This document shows, piece after piece, positions 24,002 to 34,435 of a DNA stretch of 64,000 nt. Every line of letters begins with the position of its first letter. Position 1 is the first letter of the stretch. A program made the translations under genes and the position numbers. The DNA comes from an uncultured Clostridia bacterium (GTDB lineage: Bacteria > Bacillota > Clostridia > Monoglobales > Monoglobaceae). The notes below the pieces were generated by a model. It saw nothing but the letters and a program-made list of their open reading frames with translations. It was not told where the DNA came from and made no database searches. Location of the stretch: the NCBI GenBank assembly GCA_947589045.1, contig CANQBQ010000006.1:21246-85245 (forward strand). The letters run 5' to 3'.

Positions 24002-26572
24002 ATGAGAAGGATTATCGGAAAAATGATGGCGGCAGGGCTGGCTCTTTCCTTGTGTTTGGGAAGTTTTGCGGGTTACGCGGCGGACTTTACCGTAACGACG
24101 GATGAGAGTGATTTTGCGGCGTCGGATATTGAGCTTGAAACCTCAAGACTTCTGCCGCTTCGCTCGACCGCGGAAAACTACGGCTTTACGGTGACGTGGA
24201 ACGAGGACGAAAGTATTGTGCTTGAAAAGGATGGCTTGAAAATTCGCCTGCAGATTGGCTCGGACGATATTTTTGTAAATGATGAGGCGGTGGATTTACA
24301 TTACACCCCGCATCTGATTGGCGATAAGACCTATCTGACGCACGGCTTTTACAGCAGCTTTTTTACAGATTGGTACATAACGCAGACGGCGACATTGACA
24401 GAGGGAAGTACCTATATGATAACCGAAAAAACTCCGATAAGTGCGGAAAATATGATGAACACCGTGCGGGAGATTTCTCAAATTCCGAGGCATACAACCG
24501 ATGAAACACATAAAGATGCCGTACAATATGTGACAAACAAATTTGAGGAATACGGCTATACGGTCACGCAGCAGCCGTTTGAATACAGGTATGTCAACTG
24601 GGACACGGAGCAATTTGAAAACGGCGCGGGCGTGAATTTAGTAGCCGTCAAGGAGGCGGACTTAAATCCCACGGGCGACGTGCTGATACTCGGCGCGCAC
24701 TATGACGGCGTGGCGGGTATGCCCGCCGCCAACGATAACGGTTCGGGAGTGTCGGTGCTGTTGGAGCTTGCGAGGGTACTGAGGCACTTGCCGAGCGATA
24801 CCGAGATACGCTTTGTTGCCTTTGACGCGGAGGAGGACGGACTTTGCGGCTCAAGCGCGTATGTGAAGCAGTTAACCGACGCCCAAAACGTCATCGGTAT
24901 GATAAACTTCGATATGCTGGGCGGAGCGAAAGCGGGCGAGGTTAAAATTTACACGGCTGACGAGCAGGAAAATTTCCTTATTGATATTCTGCGGCAAAGC
25001 TACGAATTTTGCGGCGTGGAGCTTGGCTCGAATTTGAACGGCACGAGCGACCATATGTCTTTCCCCGCGCGGCTTATTCAGGCGATTGATTTTACCAACG
25101 AGACCATTCACGATGAATATCACAACGAAAACGACCTCGCGGAGCATATCAGCGCGGATATGCTGGAATATGCCGCAAAGGGCGGAGAAGCCGTTGCGAC
25201 TGCGATTATGAGCAATCTTACTCCGCTGTCCTATCGGGGAATTGCGAAGCCGCAGGATAACGACGATGTGTTTGAGATAACGCCGCAAACCTATATTCCC
25301 ACCTACGGCACGGTCGATAAAATACATCGGGAAACCGGCGCGGCACCCGTTCAGATTGAATCGGACGATGAAAATATGAAGTACCGAGTGCATATAAAGC
25401 TGTTCGGTCTCGACGTTCCTCTCGATATGATATACAGCGGTTACAGCGGCACAATGATTAGCCCGTCTGTCAATCTGACCGACAGCGGACTTTCCTACGA
25501 AAGCGTAAAAGCGCTTTTGGATGAAAAGATTGGCGGCGGTGAAAAAATACAGGGCGATGAATACGGCTATTTATACAACAGTGTTTACGGCAACAGGTTT
25601 AACCTGTATTACAATCCGGAGGACAGTGAGCGGCGGCTCTTCATCAATATCGGCGATTGTTATGACAACGACAAAGAAGCATATGCGCTTAAAAACGGCG
25701 AGCTTATCGGAATGGACAGCGCGGAGCTTGAAACGGTATATCAAATCACAAAAACAAAGGACGGCGTTTCGGTCACGCAAAACGCGCCGAAGCCTTCTCG
25801 CAATTCAGAGGTCTCCGAAAAGGCGCGAAAGTGCTGGGAGAAAATCAAGCCGCTGATGACCGAGGAGGAGATAGAGGGCATTTCCTATCTGGTGCTGGAG
25901 AGCGACGGCTTCGGCAAACAAAAGATAAGCCTTATGGATTATACCGAGCACTCGGCAGTCGGAGTGTCAATAGAGGGAACCGATGGAGTGGAAATCCCCG
26001 AGGAATACAAAACGCTGCCGCAAAATATACAGCAGACGATAAAATCTATGCTGACCCGAGACGCGGGAGAGGGCGTAAGTATGACGCTTAGCGAGAATAT
26101 GCCCGGAGTACGGCTTACCGTCGATTATAACGACCTTTTGGACGAGCGCGGCGCGGCATACTCCGACGAGGATTTGCTCAGGGCATACGCCGCCATGAAA
26201 GGGCAGAACCTGTTCAGCGCGAAAAACTTTCGTAATCCTGATGCGGTATATCCGAAAGACGGTACGCCTTTTGAGAAAAACACCTATAATTTAAAGCGTG
26301 ACAGCGCTATGTACGCCTTTGCGGACAGGTTTTACCGTGATATATACGGCGACGAGAAATACTATACCCGCGATTTGTTCGGCGAATATCCGAACGAATT
26401 TGTGTGCGAGGATGCGGCGTACAGCATAGACGACGATATGGCGTACAGCTTTGCGGAATTTGTGGCGGGCGACAAGCCCGAAGGCGACAGCGTGACGGAG
26501 CAGAAGATAAAATTCTTCTATGACTATCCCGAATATGTCAAAATACGGGAACAGCTTAGGTCGCGTATTTGA
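24002..26572 (+). CDS. Secreted M28-family metallopeptidase with copper-amine-oxidase-like N-domain and degenerate C-terminal domain
   Basis: Predicted exported aminopeptidase, 856 aa. Residues 1-27 form a Sec signal peptide. Residues 30-110 resemble the copper amine oxidase N-domain-like module (LPLRSTAENYGFTVTWNEDE), common in clostridial surface proteins. Residues 150-400 are an M28 zinc peptidase: H233 in GAHYDGV, D245 in NDNGSG, E277-E278 in FDAEEDG, D304 in NFDMLG and H374 complete the two-zinc site. Residues 405-856 are not part of M28; the end (SFAEFVAGDKP ... KIKFFYDYPEYVKIREQLR) resembles the last helices of putative secreted zincin-type metalloproteases, but no HExxH is present. 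Single-gene unit with its own promoter and terminator. Confidence 0.82.
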   Translation: MRRIIGKMMAAGLALSLCLGSFAGYAADFTVTTDESDFAASDIELETSRLLPLRSTAENYGFTVTWNEDESIVLEKDGLKIRLQIGSDDIFVNDEAVDLHYTPHLIGDKTYLTHGFYSSFFTDWYITQTATLTEGSTYMITEKTPISAENMMNTVREISQIPRHTTDETHKDAVQYVTNKFEEYGYTVTQQPFEYRYVNWDTEQFENGAGVNLVAVKEADLNPTGDVLILGAHYDGVAGMPAANDNGSGVSVLLELARVLRHLPSDTEIRFVAFDAEEDGLCGSSAYVKQLTDAQNVIGMINFDMLGGAKAGEVKIYTADEQENFLIDILRQSYEFCGVELGSNLNGTSDHMSFPARLIQAIDFTNETIHDEYHNENDLAEHISADMLEYAAKGGEAVATAIMSNLTPLSYRGIAKPQDNDDVFEITPQTYIPTYGTVDKIHRETGAAPVQIESDDENMKYRVHIKLFGLDVPLDMIYSGYSGTMISPSVNLTDSGLSYESVKALLDEKIGGGEKIQGDEYGYLYNSVYGNRFNLYYNPEDSERRLFINIGDCYDNDKEAYALKNGELIGMDSAELETVYQITKTKDGVSVTQNAPKPSRNSEVSEKARKCWEKIKPLMTEEEIEGISYLVLESDGFGKQKISLMDYTEHSAVGVSIEGTDGVEIPEEYKTLPQNIQQTIKSMLTRDAGEGVSMTLSENMPGVRLTVDYNDLLDERGAAYSDEDLLRAYAAMKGQNLFSAKNFRNPDAVYPKDGTPFEKNTYNLKRDSAMYAFADRFYRDIYGDEKYYTRDLFGEYPNEFVCEDAAYSIDDDMAYSFAEFVAGDKPEGDSVTEQKIKFFYDYPEYVKIREQLRSRI

Positions 26573-26578
26573 ATTATC

Positions 26579-26614
26579 GGCGGCGTCGATTTTTGTCGGC
26601 GCCGCCTCTTTTTT
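26579..26614 (+). terminator. Terminator after the M28 peptidase gene
   Basis: GGCGGCG (26579-26585) pairs with CGCCGCC (26600-26606), extended by TCGA/TCGG, followed by a T-run. Confidence 0.83.
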
Positions 26615-26698
26615 ATGTTTGCGTAGGCGGCTTTTCGGCGTTTGATTTTCTGCTTGCCTTTTTTCAAACAAAATTTGATTAAAAAGCAACAAAAAAAC

Positions 26699-26727
26699 TT
26701 GCATAGTAAAATGTGTTGTGCTATAAT
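26699..26727 (+). promoter_or_regulatory. Sigma-A promoter of nfnAB
   Basis: TTGCAT (26699-26704), 17-bp spacer, TATAAT (26722-26727), 34 bp before the nfnA ATG. Confidence 0.68.
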
Positions 26728-26761
26728 TTTAATGAATATTTGTACGAACCGGAGGAATAGT

Positions 26762-27607
26762 ATGTATAAAATTGTCAGAAAAGAGGTGCTGAACCCCTCG
26801 GTTTCGCTTATCGAGGTCGAAGCACCGTATATAGCAAAAAAGGCTGAACCCGGTCAGTTTATCATCTTGAGAATTGACGAGAACGGAGAGAGAATACCGT
26901 TTACCATTGCCGACTACGACAGAGAAGCCGGAACGGTAACAATTATATTCCAAAAGGTCGGAAAGACCACATATCAGCTCGACACGCTCGGCGAGGGCGA
27001 CTTTTTGCTGGACTTTGTAGGTCCGCTCGGAGTCGCGTCGCATTTTGAAAATGTCAAACGTGCCGCGGTCATAGGCGGAGGCTTGGGAACGGCTATCGCG
27101 TACCCTCAGGCTAAGAAGCTCCATTCGCTCGGCGTGGATTTGGACATTATAACCGGCTTTAGGGATAAGGACTTGATTATCCTTGAAAAGGAATGTGCCG
27201 AAAATTCTTCTAATCTCTACGTTATGACCGACGACGGCTCAAACGGCAACAAGGGATTTGTCACAAACAAGCTCAAGGAGCTTATAGACGGCGGCGCACA
27301 GTACGACGTTGTAATAGCCATCGGTCCTCTCGTTATGATGAAGGCGGTTGCGGAGCTTACGCGCCCTTACGGAATAAAGACTATTGTAAGTATGAACCCC
27401 ATTATGATTGACGGCACGGGAATGTGCGGCGGCTGCCGAGTTACGGTCGGTGGCGAAACGAAGTTCGCGTGCGTTGACGGTCCCGACTTTGACGGTCATC
27501 TGGTGGATTTCGACCAGGCTATTCTCCGCTCCAGAATGTTCAAGGAGCAGGAGGGCTTATCTCTCAAAAATCATCAATGCAGAATGGAGGGGATGAAAAA
27601 TGCCTAA
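26762..27607 (+). CDS. nfnA: NfnA-type FAD/NAD-binding subunit of ferredoxin:NADP+ transhydrogenase
   Basis: Small subunit of the electron-bifurcating NADH-dependent reduced ferredoxin:NADP+ oxidoreductase, earlier annotated as sulfide dehydrogenase or PyrK-like. 281 aa: FAD domain with GQFIILRIDENGERIPFTIAD-like segment (the RIPFT flavin site), NAD-binding AAVIGGGLGTAIAYPQ, and a C-terminal cysteine motif MCGGCRVTVGG for a [2Fe-2S] cluster. The frame is open far upstream, but ATG 26762 follows CGGAGGAAT and is clearly the start. It overlaps nfnB by 8 bp, which argues for this role rather than dihydroorotate dehydrogenase electron transfer. Confidence 0.88.
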   Translation: MYKIVRKEVLNPSVSLIEVEAPYIAKKAEPGQFIILRIDENGERIPFTIADYDREAGTVTIIFQKVGKTTYQLDTLGEGDFLLDFVGPLGVASHFENVKRAAVIGGGLGTAIAYPQAKKLHSLGVDLDIITGFRDKDLIILEKECAENSSNLYVMTDDGSNGNKGFVTNKLKELIDGGAQYDVVIAIGPLVMMKAVAELTRPYGIKTIVSMNPIMIDGTGMCGGCRVTVGGETKFACVDGPDFDGHLVDFDQAILRSRMFKEQEGLSLKNHQCRMEGMKNA

Positions 27608-28991
27608 TATGACGCCCAACAAGACCCCGATGCCGGAGCAGGCTCCCGATATAAGAAACAAGAACTTCGAGGAGGTCGCGCTCGGCTATACCGAGGAAAT
27701 GGCGGTGAGCGAGGCACAGCGATGTCTCCACTGCAAGAATATGCCGTGCGTCGGCGGCTGCCCCGTAAATGTTAAGATACCCGAATTTATCGCGCTTGTC
27801 GCGGAGGGCAAGTTTGAAGAAGCGTACCTCAAAATAAACGAAACGAGCAGTCTGCCCGCAATCTGCGGCAGAGTGTGCCCGCAGGAGAGCCAGTGCGAGA
27901 AATACTGCGTGCGCGGCATAAAGGGCGAGTCTGTCGGAATAGGACGCTTGGAGCGGTTTGTCGCGGATTGGTATATGAAGAATTGCAAGTCGACCGCCGC
28001 CGATATCAAGCCCAACGGCAAAAAGGTGGCTGTAATAGGCTCGGGTCCCGCCGGACTGACCTGCGCGGGCGACCTTGCAAAGCTCGGCTATAAGGTTACG
28101 GTTTTCGAGGCTTTCCATACGCCCGGCGGCGTTTTGATGTACGGTATCCCCGAATTCAGACTGCCCAAGGACATAGTTAAAAGAGAAATAGAAAATCTTA
28201 AAAATCTCGGCGTTGAGATTATGACGAATATGGTTATCGGCAAGGTGTTCTCAATAGAAGAACTGCTTACCGAGTACGAGTTTGACGCGGTATTCGTAGG
28301 CACGGGAGCGGGACTTCCGAGCTTTATGAAAATAGAGGGCGAGAACCTCAACGGAGTGTACTCGGCAAACGAGTTTTTGACCAGAATAAATCTTATGAAG
28401 GGCTACAAGTTCCCCGAATACGACACGCCGGTTTTCTTCGGCGATAACGTCGTAATCGTGGGTGGCGGAAACGTGGCTATGGACGCGGCGCGCTGCGCAA
28501 AGAGGCTCGGTGCAAAAAATGTTTACATAGTGTATAGACGAAGCGAGGAAGAAATGCCCGCGAGACTTGAGGAAGTACACCACGCCAAAGAGGAAGGCAT
28601 AGAGTTCAGACTTCTCTGCAATCCGACGAGGATAATCGGAGAGGACGGCTGGGTAAAGCAGATAGAATGTATCGAAATGGAGCTCGGAGAGCCTGACGCG
28701 TCGGGCAGACGCCGCCCCGTTCCGAAAGAGGGAAGCGAGTTTTTGATTGACGCGAGCGCGGTCGTTATCGCAATCGGTCAGACCCCCAACCCGCTCATCA
28801 AGAACACCACGCCCGACCTTGAGACGAACAAGAGAGGCTGTATCGTCGCAAAGGAGGAGACCGGCGAGACGAGCAAGCGTGGAGTTTATGCGGGCGGCGA
28901 CGTTGTGACGGGCGCGGCTACCGTAATCCTGGCTATGGGCGCGGGCAAGACTGCGGCGCAGTCTATCGACGAGTACCTCAGAAATAAATAA
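27600..28991 (+). CDS. nfnB: NfnB / NADPH-dependent glutamate synthase small-chain-like subunit
   Basis: Large subunit of the bifurcating transhydrogenase; relatives are called gltA/gltD. 463 aa. N-terminal double Fe-S domain with CLHCKNMPCVGGCP and CGRVCPQESQCEKYCVRG, then FAD Rossmann VAVIGSGPAGLTCAGDLAKLG, here cited in part, GGVLMYGIPEFRLPK, the NADPH fold VVIVGGGNVAMDAARCAKRLGA, also in part, and the C-terminal GVYAGGDVVTGAATVILAMGAG. No glutamate synthase large subunit is nearby, supporting NfnB. Located just before gdhA, whose NADPH demand it could supply or drain. Confidence 0.87.
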   Translation: MPNMTPNKTPMPEQAPDIRNKNFEEVALGYTEEMAVSEAQRCLHCKNMPCVGGCPVNVKIPEFIALVAEGKFEEAYLKINETSSLPAICGRVCPQESQCEKYCVRGIKGESVGIGRLERFVADWYMKNCKSTAADIKPNGKKVAVIGSGPAGLTCAGDLAKLGYKVTVFEAFHTPGGVLMYGIPEFRLPKDIVKREIENLKNLGVEIMTNMVIGKVFSIEELLTEYEFDAVFVGTGAGLPSFMKIEGENLNGVYSANEFLTRINLMKGYKFPEYDTPVFFGDNVVIVGGGNVAMDAARCAKRLGAKNVYIVYRRSEEEMPARLEEVHHAKEEGIEFRLLCNPTRIIGEDGWVKQIECIEMELGEPDASGRRRPVPKEGSEFLIDASAVVIAIGQTPNPLIKNTTPDLETNKRGCIVAKEETGETSKRGVYAGGDVVTGAATVILAMGAGKTAAQSIDEYLRNK

Positions 28992-29048
28992 AAACTTATG
29001 CAAAATAATTATTTGAAGCCTTGGCTTTGAATTTTTATAAATTATTAA

Positions 29049-30410
<1,362 letters not shown>

Positions 30411-30430
30411 TTTGGCTTGACATTTTATTT

Positions 30431-30471
30431 GGATATACCCGACGGAGAGAGCTTCTCCGTCGGGTGTATCC
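30431..30471 (+). repeat. Long inverted repeat between gdhA and nudF
   Basis: 18-bp arms GGATATACCCGACGGAGA and TCTCCGTCGGGTGTATCC (one G-T) with a small loop. No T-run follows and the nudF ribosome-binding site begins three bases later, so it may block read-through only partly or act as an mRNA stabiliser/processing hairpin. Confidence 0.6.
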
Positions 30472-30483
30472 GTGAGGTATGCT

Positions 30484-31032
30484 ATGATTTTCGAGGAAAA
30501 GACAATTTCAACAAAGAGAATATACGAGGGGAAAATAATCAACCTCAGGGTTGACACGGTTGAACTGCCCGACGGCGGCACGGCTCTTAGAGAGCTTGTG
30601 GAGCATCCGGGCGGTGTAGGTGTTGTCGCGCTTACCGATGACAATAAGATAATTTTGGTAAAGCAATTCAGAAAGCCGCTGGAGACTTCAATATATGAAG
30701 TGCCTGCGGGAAAGATGGACAAGGGCGACGGTGAAACTCCCGAAAGCTGCGGCAGACGCGAGCTGGAGGAGGAGACGGGTTGCCGCGCCGACGAATTTAT
30801 ATATTTGGGATATATGTATCCCTCGCCGGGATTTGTCGATGAGGTCACGCATTTGTTTTTGGCGCGGGGTCTGCATAAGGGCAAAGCGCACCCCGACGAG
30901 GACGAGTATCTCAACATAGAAGAGATAGGCTTTGAAAAAGCTGTCGAAATGACAATGAACAATGAAATCAATGATGCCAAAACGGTCTTTGGCATTTTAA
31001 AAACGCTTGTATACTTAAATAAGGACAGGTGA
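30484..31032 (+). CDS. nudF: Nudix ADP-ribose pyrophosphatase
   Basis: Hydrolyses ADP-ribose and similar nucleoside diphosphate sugars. 182 aa. The Nudix box reads GKMDKGDGETPESCGRRELEEETG; the catalytic RELEEE part is intact, but the loop between the first Gly and Glu is two residues longer than the usual x5 spacing. Preceded by the typical IYEVPA. ATG 30484 with GAGG six bases away is chosen over GTG 30472. First gene of the long run to mrdA. Confidence 0.9.
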   Translation: MIFEEKTISTKRIYEGKIINLRVDTVELPDGGTALRELVEHPGGVGVVALTDDNKIILVKQFRKPLETSIYEVPAGKMDKGDGETPESCGRRELEEETGCRADEFIYLGYMYPSPGFVDEVTHLFLARGLHKGKAHPDEDEYLNIEEIGFEKAVEMTMNNEINDAKTVFGILKTLVYLNKDR

Positions 31033-31036
31033 TATT

Positions 31037-31492
31037 ATGAAAAATAAATTTAAGGTCAGGATAAGGGGAATAGAATATACTCTGGTGTCCTCCGAAGACG
31101 AAGAGTATGTAAACAGAGTCGCGTTTATGGTAGACAAGAAAATGGCGGAGGTCTACGGCGCGAACCCCAAGCTCAGCACCGCTATGACGGCGGTTTTATC
31201 TGCGGTAAATCTTGCAGACCAGGTGCTGAAAGAGGAAGAAAACTCGGACAGCCTCAGGAAACAGCTCTCCGATTACTCGGAGGAACTTAAGAAGCTGAGA
31301 GCCGAGCTTACCGAGTGCAAAACCGCGCTTGCGCTCAAGGAGAGTCAGATAGAAAACCAGAAAGAGAGCATAAACAATTTTAAGATAGATATAGCGAGAA
31401 AAGAGACCGAGATAAACGGTCTTAAAGAGAACAAGAAAGACGGCGGCGCGCCGCGTTACGGCTCGTCGGGCAGCAGATACGGCAATCAGTGA
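31037..31492 (+). CDS. zapA: Cell-division protein ZapA
   Basis: Stabilises FtsZ bundles at the division ring. 151 aa: globular N-terminus FKVRIRGIEYTLVSSEDEEYVNRVA (seen as RIRGIEYTL and DEEYVNRVA), then a helical NLADQVL segment and a coiled coil over residues 70-130 rich in Glu/Lys/Leu. The C-terminal tail is Gly/Arg/Ser rich. Four bp after nudF and 26 bp before the U32 gene, the usual clostridial neighbour. Confidence 0.88.
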   Translation: MKNKFKVRIRGIEYTLVSSEDEEYVNRVAFMVDKKMAEVYGANPKLSTAMTAVLSAVNLADQVLKEEENSDSLRKQLSDYSEELKKLRAELTECKTALALKESQIENQKESINNFKIDIARKETEINGLKENKKDGGAPRYGSSGSRYGNQ

Positions 31493-31518
31493 TAAGCGGT
31501 TAAAGGACGATAAATTGT

Positions 31519-33624
31519 ATGATGGAACTTTTAGCTCCCGCAGGAAGCTATGAATGTGTGGTTGCGGCTGTGCAGAGCGGTGCGGACGCGGTTTATTTTT
31601 CGGGCGAGAATTACGGCGCGCGAAGCTATGCGGAAAACTTTGACCTCTCCGCGCTCGAAAGAGCGGCGGATTACTGTCGGCTTCGCGGCGTGAAAACTCA
31701 TATAACCGTAAATACTCTGTGTACCGACAGAGAGCTTAAACAGTGCGCCGAATACGTGAGGTTTCTCGCAAAAATCGGGGTTGACGCGGTTATCGTGCAG
31801 GATTTGGGCGTGTTTGATATGATTAAACATATATGCCCGTCTATGCCGATACACGCAAGCACCCAGATGACGGCGCACAATATCGACGGAGTGCTTATGG
31901 CGGAAAAGCTGGGCGCGCAGAGAGTGGTTCTGTCGCGCGAACTGTCGCTTGAAAATATAAGGGATATTGCGAAAAGCACCAAGGCGGAGCTTGAGGTTTT
32001 TGCACACGGCGCGCTTTGTATGTGCTATTCGGGACAATGCCTTATGAGTAGCGTTTTCGGCGGCAGAAGCGGCAACCGGGGCAAATGCGCTCAGCCGTGC
32101 AGACTGAAATATTCGATAAACAACAGTGATGAAAATTATTATCTTAGCCTTAAAGACCTGTCGCTGGCAGGTCATATAAAGGAGCTTGAGGCGGCGGGTG
32201 TGACCTCGCTTAAAATTGAGGGACGAATGAAGGGTGCGGCGTATGTCGCGGCGGTCACAAGGGTTTTCAGAGATTGTATTGATTTGGGAAAGCCTCCGTC
32301 GCAAAAGGACGAGGAGCTTCTGCGGCGCGTGTTTTTCCGCGACGAGTTTACCGACGGGTACTTTACGGGCAGGAGCGGGAAAGAGATGTTTACGCTCGCC
32401 AGAGCCGAAAATCCGTATAAGCGCGGGAGCGCGGAGTTGGAGCGGGAGCTTAAAAACACCTATAAAAATTCCGAAAACATAAAAAATAAGATAGATTGCA
32501 AGGTAAGGATAGCAGAGGGAGAAAAGCCCGAAATTTTTATGAATTGCAGGGGCTTTTCGGTAAAATATACATCGGACGAGACGGCTGAGACCGCGAAGAG
32601 CAGACCATCCGACGCCGAAACGATAAAGGCGCAGATACGTAAGACGGGCGGCGTTCCGTTTGAGTTTGAAAAAATCGACGTTGAGCTGTCGGACTCGCCG
32701 TTTGTGCCGATTTCGGTCATAAACGAGCTTCGGCGCGGCGGAATACAGCTTTTGGAAGAAAAAATAAAAAATTCCTGCCGCTTAAAAACAAATTCATTTG
32801 AGTTTGTCGGTGGGGCAAGGCGCACGCCCGATGAAATAAAGCTCACGTGTTCGGTTTTCAATTCGGAACAGCTTAGGGCGGCATTGAATTTCATCGAAAA
32901 ATTTTCGAGGATATATGTTCCCGTATATGTCGCCGAAAAAAATATAAAGCTGCTTGACAGCTACGGTAAATACCGAGAAAAAATTGTGCTTTCTCTGCCC
33001 GCGATTTCAAGAGGGCAGGCGTTTAAGACCGCCGTTTCGTCGCTCGGCGAGGCGGGGTATAACAATTTGCAGGTGAACAACATTTCACATATGATGTACT
33101 CGGAGGACGCGGACAAAAATCTGTTCGGCGGGTTCAGAATGAATGTGTTTAACAGTGAAGCCGTGCGGGTTTGTGCGGAGAACGGGCTTAAGAGCGTGTG
33201 CCTGTCGCCCGAGCTTAATTTGGTGCAGATACGCTCAATTTCAAAATGCGTCGAGTGCGAAGTTATAGGCTACGGACGACTGCCGCTTATGGTGACCGAA
33301 AACTGCCCCGCTCAGGCGGCGGCGGGTTGCGCGGGCTGCAGGGGAGTTAATATTATAACCGACCGCAAGGGTGCGAAGCTCCCTGTTGCCAGGGATGGCG
33401 CGGACTGCGAGGGCGGCGAACGCTCATTCGTCATTTTAAATTCCGCGCCGATTTTTACGGCGGATAAGACGGACGAGCTTAGAGCCGCGGGCGTGTCAGC
33501 CGTAAATCTGTACTTTACGGTCGAAACTCCTTCGGAGTGCGCCGAGGTATGCGAAATGTATTTTGAAAATAAGAAACCGAACTTTGATTATACGAGAGGA
33601 CATTTTAACAAGGGGGTAATTTGA
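31519..33624 (+). CDS. U32-family peptidase-like protein, RNA hydroxylation type
   Basis: Members of this family act in tRNA (TrhP) or 23S rRNA (RlhA) hydroxylation rather than proteolysis where tested. 701 aa, close to RlhA-length two-domain proteins. N-terminal MELLAPAGSYECVVAAVQSGADAVYFS, recognisable by LLAPAGS and GADAVYFSG; the family signature EVFAHGALCMCYSGQCLMS contains clustered Cys, followed by GNRGKCAQPCRL; a C-terminal CPAQAAAGCAGCRG adds more Cys, consistent with an Fe-S site. Stop codon overlaps the dut start (TGATG). Exact RNA target unknown. Confidence 0.87.
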   Translation: MMELLAPAGSYECVVAAVQSGADAVYFSGENYGARSYAENFDLSALERAADYCRLRGVKTHITVNTLCTDRELKQCAEYVRFLAKIGVDAVIVQDLGVFDMIKHICPSMPIHASTQMTAHNIDGVLMAEKLGAQRVVLSRELSLENIRDIAKSTKAELEVFAHGALCMCYSGQCLMSSVFGGRSGNRGKCAQPCRLKYSINNSDENYYLSLKDLSLAGHIKELEAAGVTSLKIEGRMKGAAYVAAVTRVFRDCIDLGKPPSQKDEELLRRVFFRDEFTDGYFTGRSGKEMFTLARAENPYKRGSAELERELKNTYKNSENIKNKIDCKVRIAEGEKPEIFMNCRGFSVKYTSDETAETAKSRPSDAETIKAQIRKTGGVPFEFEKIDVELSDSPFVPISVINELRRGGIQLLEEKIKNSCRLKTNSFEFVGGARRTPDEIKLTCSVFNSEQLRAALNFIEKFSRIYVPVYVAEKNIKLLDSYGKYREKIVLSLPAISRGQAFKTAVSSLGEAGYNNLQVNNISHMMYSEDADKNLFGGFRMNVFNSEAVRVCAENGLKSVCLSPELNLVQIRSISKCVECEVIGYGRLPLMVTENCPAQAAAGCAGCRGVNIITDRKGAKLPVARDGADCEGGERSFVILNSAPIFTADKTDELRAAGVSAVNLYFTVETPSECAEVCEMYFENKKPNFDYTRGHFNKGVI

Positions 33625-34061
33625 TGCCGGAAATCAAGATTAAATTTTTGTCGGACAATATAAAGATGCCGGAGTACGCGACCGAGGGAAGCGCGGGAAT
33701 GGATTTGAGCGCGGCAATAAAAAAGCCCGTGCTGGTAAGGCCGGGAGAGCGCACGCTAATTCCCGCGGGAATAGCTCTGCAAATTCCAAAGGGATATGCG
33801 GGCTTTGTGTTTGCGAGAAGCGGTCTTGCTCTCAGGCAGGGCTTGTCGCTGTGCAACGGCGTGGGCGTTATTGACAGCGATTACACGGGAGAGATAAAAA
33901 TAGGCGTTGTGAATTTGTCGAATAAGGAGTACACCGTAAATCCGGGCGACAGAGTGGCGCAGCTTGTTATTATGCCTGTTGCGTGCGCCGAGTTTACAGA
34001 GGTGGACGAGCTTGAACGCACAGCCAGAGGCGGCGGCGGTTTCGGCTCTACCGGCAAATGA
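33624..34061 (+). CDS. dut: dUTP diphosphatase
   Basis: Hydrolyses dUTP to dUMP, keeping uracil out of DNA. Trimeric dUTPase family, 145 aa. Motif 1 AGMDLSA, motif 2 ARSGLA, motif 3 GVIDSDYTGEI, motif 4 GDRVAQLVI and the C-terminal arm motif 5 RGGGGFGSTG. ATG 33624 overlaps the U32 stop; AAGGGGG lies upstream. Confidence 0.97.
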   Translation: MPEIKIKFLSDNIKMPEYATEGSAGMDLSAAIKKPVLVRPGERTLIPAGIALQIPKGYAGFVFARSGLALRQGLSLCNGVGVIDSDYTGEIKIGVVNLSNKEYTVNPGDRVAQLVIMPVACAEFTEVDELERTARGGGGFGSTGK

Positions 34062-34435
34062 CGACGCGGGCGGACAGGTTTATAATAGTGTTTTTTTTGC
34101 TCGGCGCGGTATTTGCGTTGATTTTCCTCAACCTTGCGGTTTACTCGGTCGAGCCGAGCGCAATCGTGATTTCGGTTGACGGGCGCGAATACGCAAGATA
34201 TACTCCCGACGAGCTTGGCGAGCCTCGGCAGGTAGAGGTTAGGAGCGAGTACGGATATAATCTTGTGGAGGTTTCGAGCGAGGGCGCGAGGGTATTGGAA
34301 GCGTCCTGCCCCGACAAGTCGGACGTACACAGCGGTATGATTTCAAAGAGCAATCAAGTCATCATATGCGCGCCGAACAGAGTTTCGATAAGAATTGTCG
34401 GAGGCTCGGACGATGTTGACGGGGTGGCGTACTGA
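34058..34435 (+). CDS. Membrane-anchored NusG domain II (NusG_II) protein
   Basis: 125 aa. One N-terminal TM helix (FIIVFFLLGAVFALIFLNLA) and an extracytoplasmic NusG_II beta domain with ICAPNRVSIRIVGG-type ending and a CPDKSDVHSG motif containing one Cys. Overlaps dut by 4 bp and the next gene by one base, so translation is coupled. The family is regularly paired with the Gx transporter that follows; its function is unknown, although similar pairs occur near flavin/redox loci. Confidence 0.82.
   Translation: MTTRADRFIIVFFLLGAVFALIFLNLAVYSVEPSAIVISVDGREYARYTPDELGEPRQVEVRSEYGYNLVEVSSEGARVLEASCPDKSDVHSGMISKSNQVIICAPNRVSIRIVGGSDDVDGVAY

Noticed and set aside
26642..26761. N-terminal extension of nfnA
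   Set aside because: The region contains the promoter (26699-26727) and the ribosome-binding site for ATG 26762.
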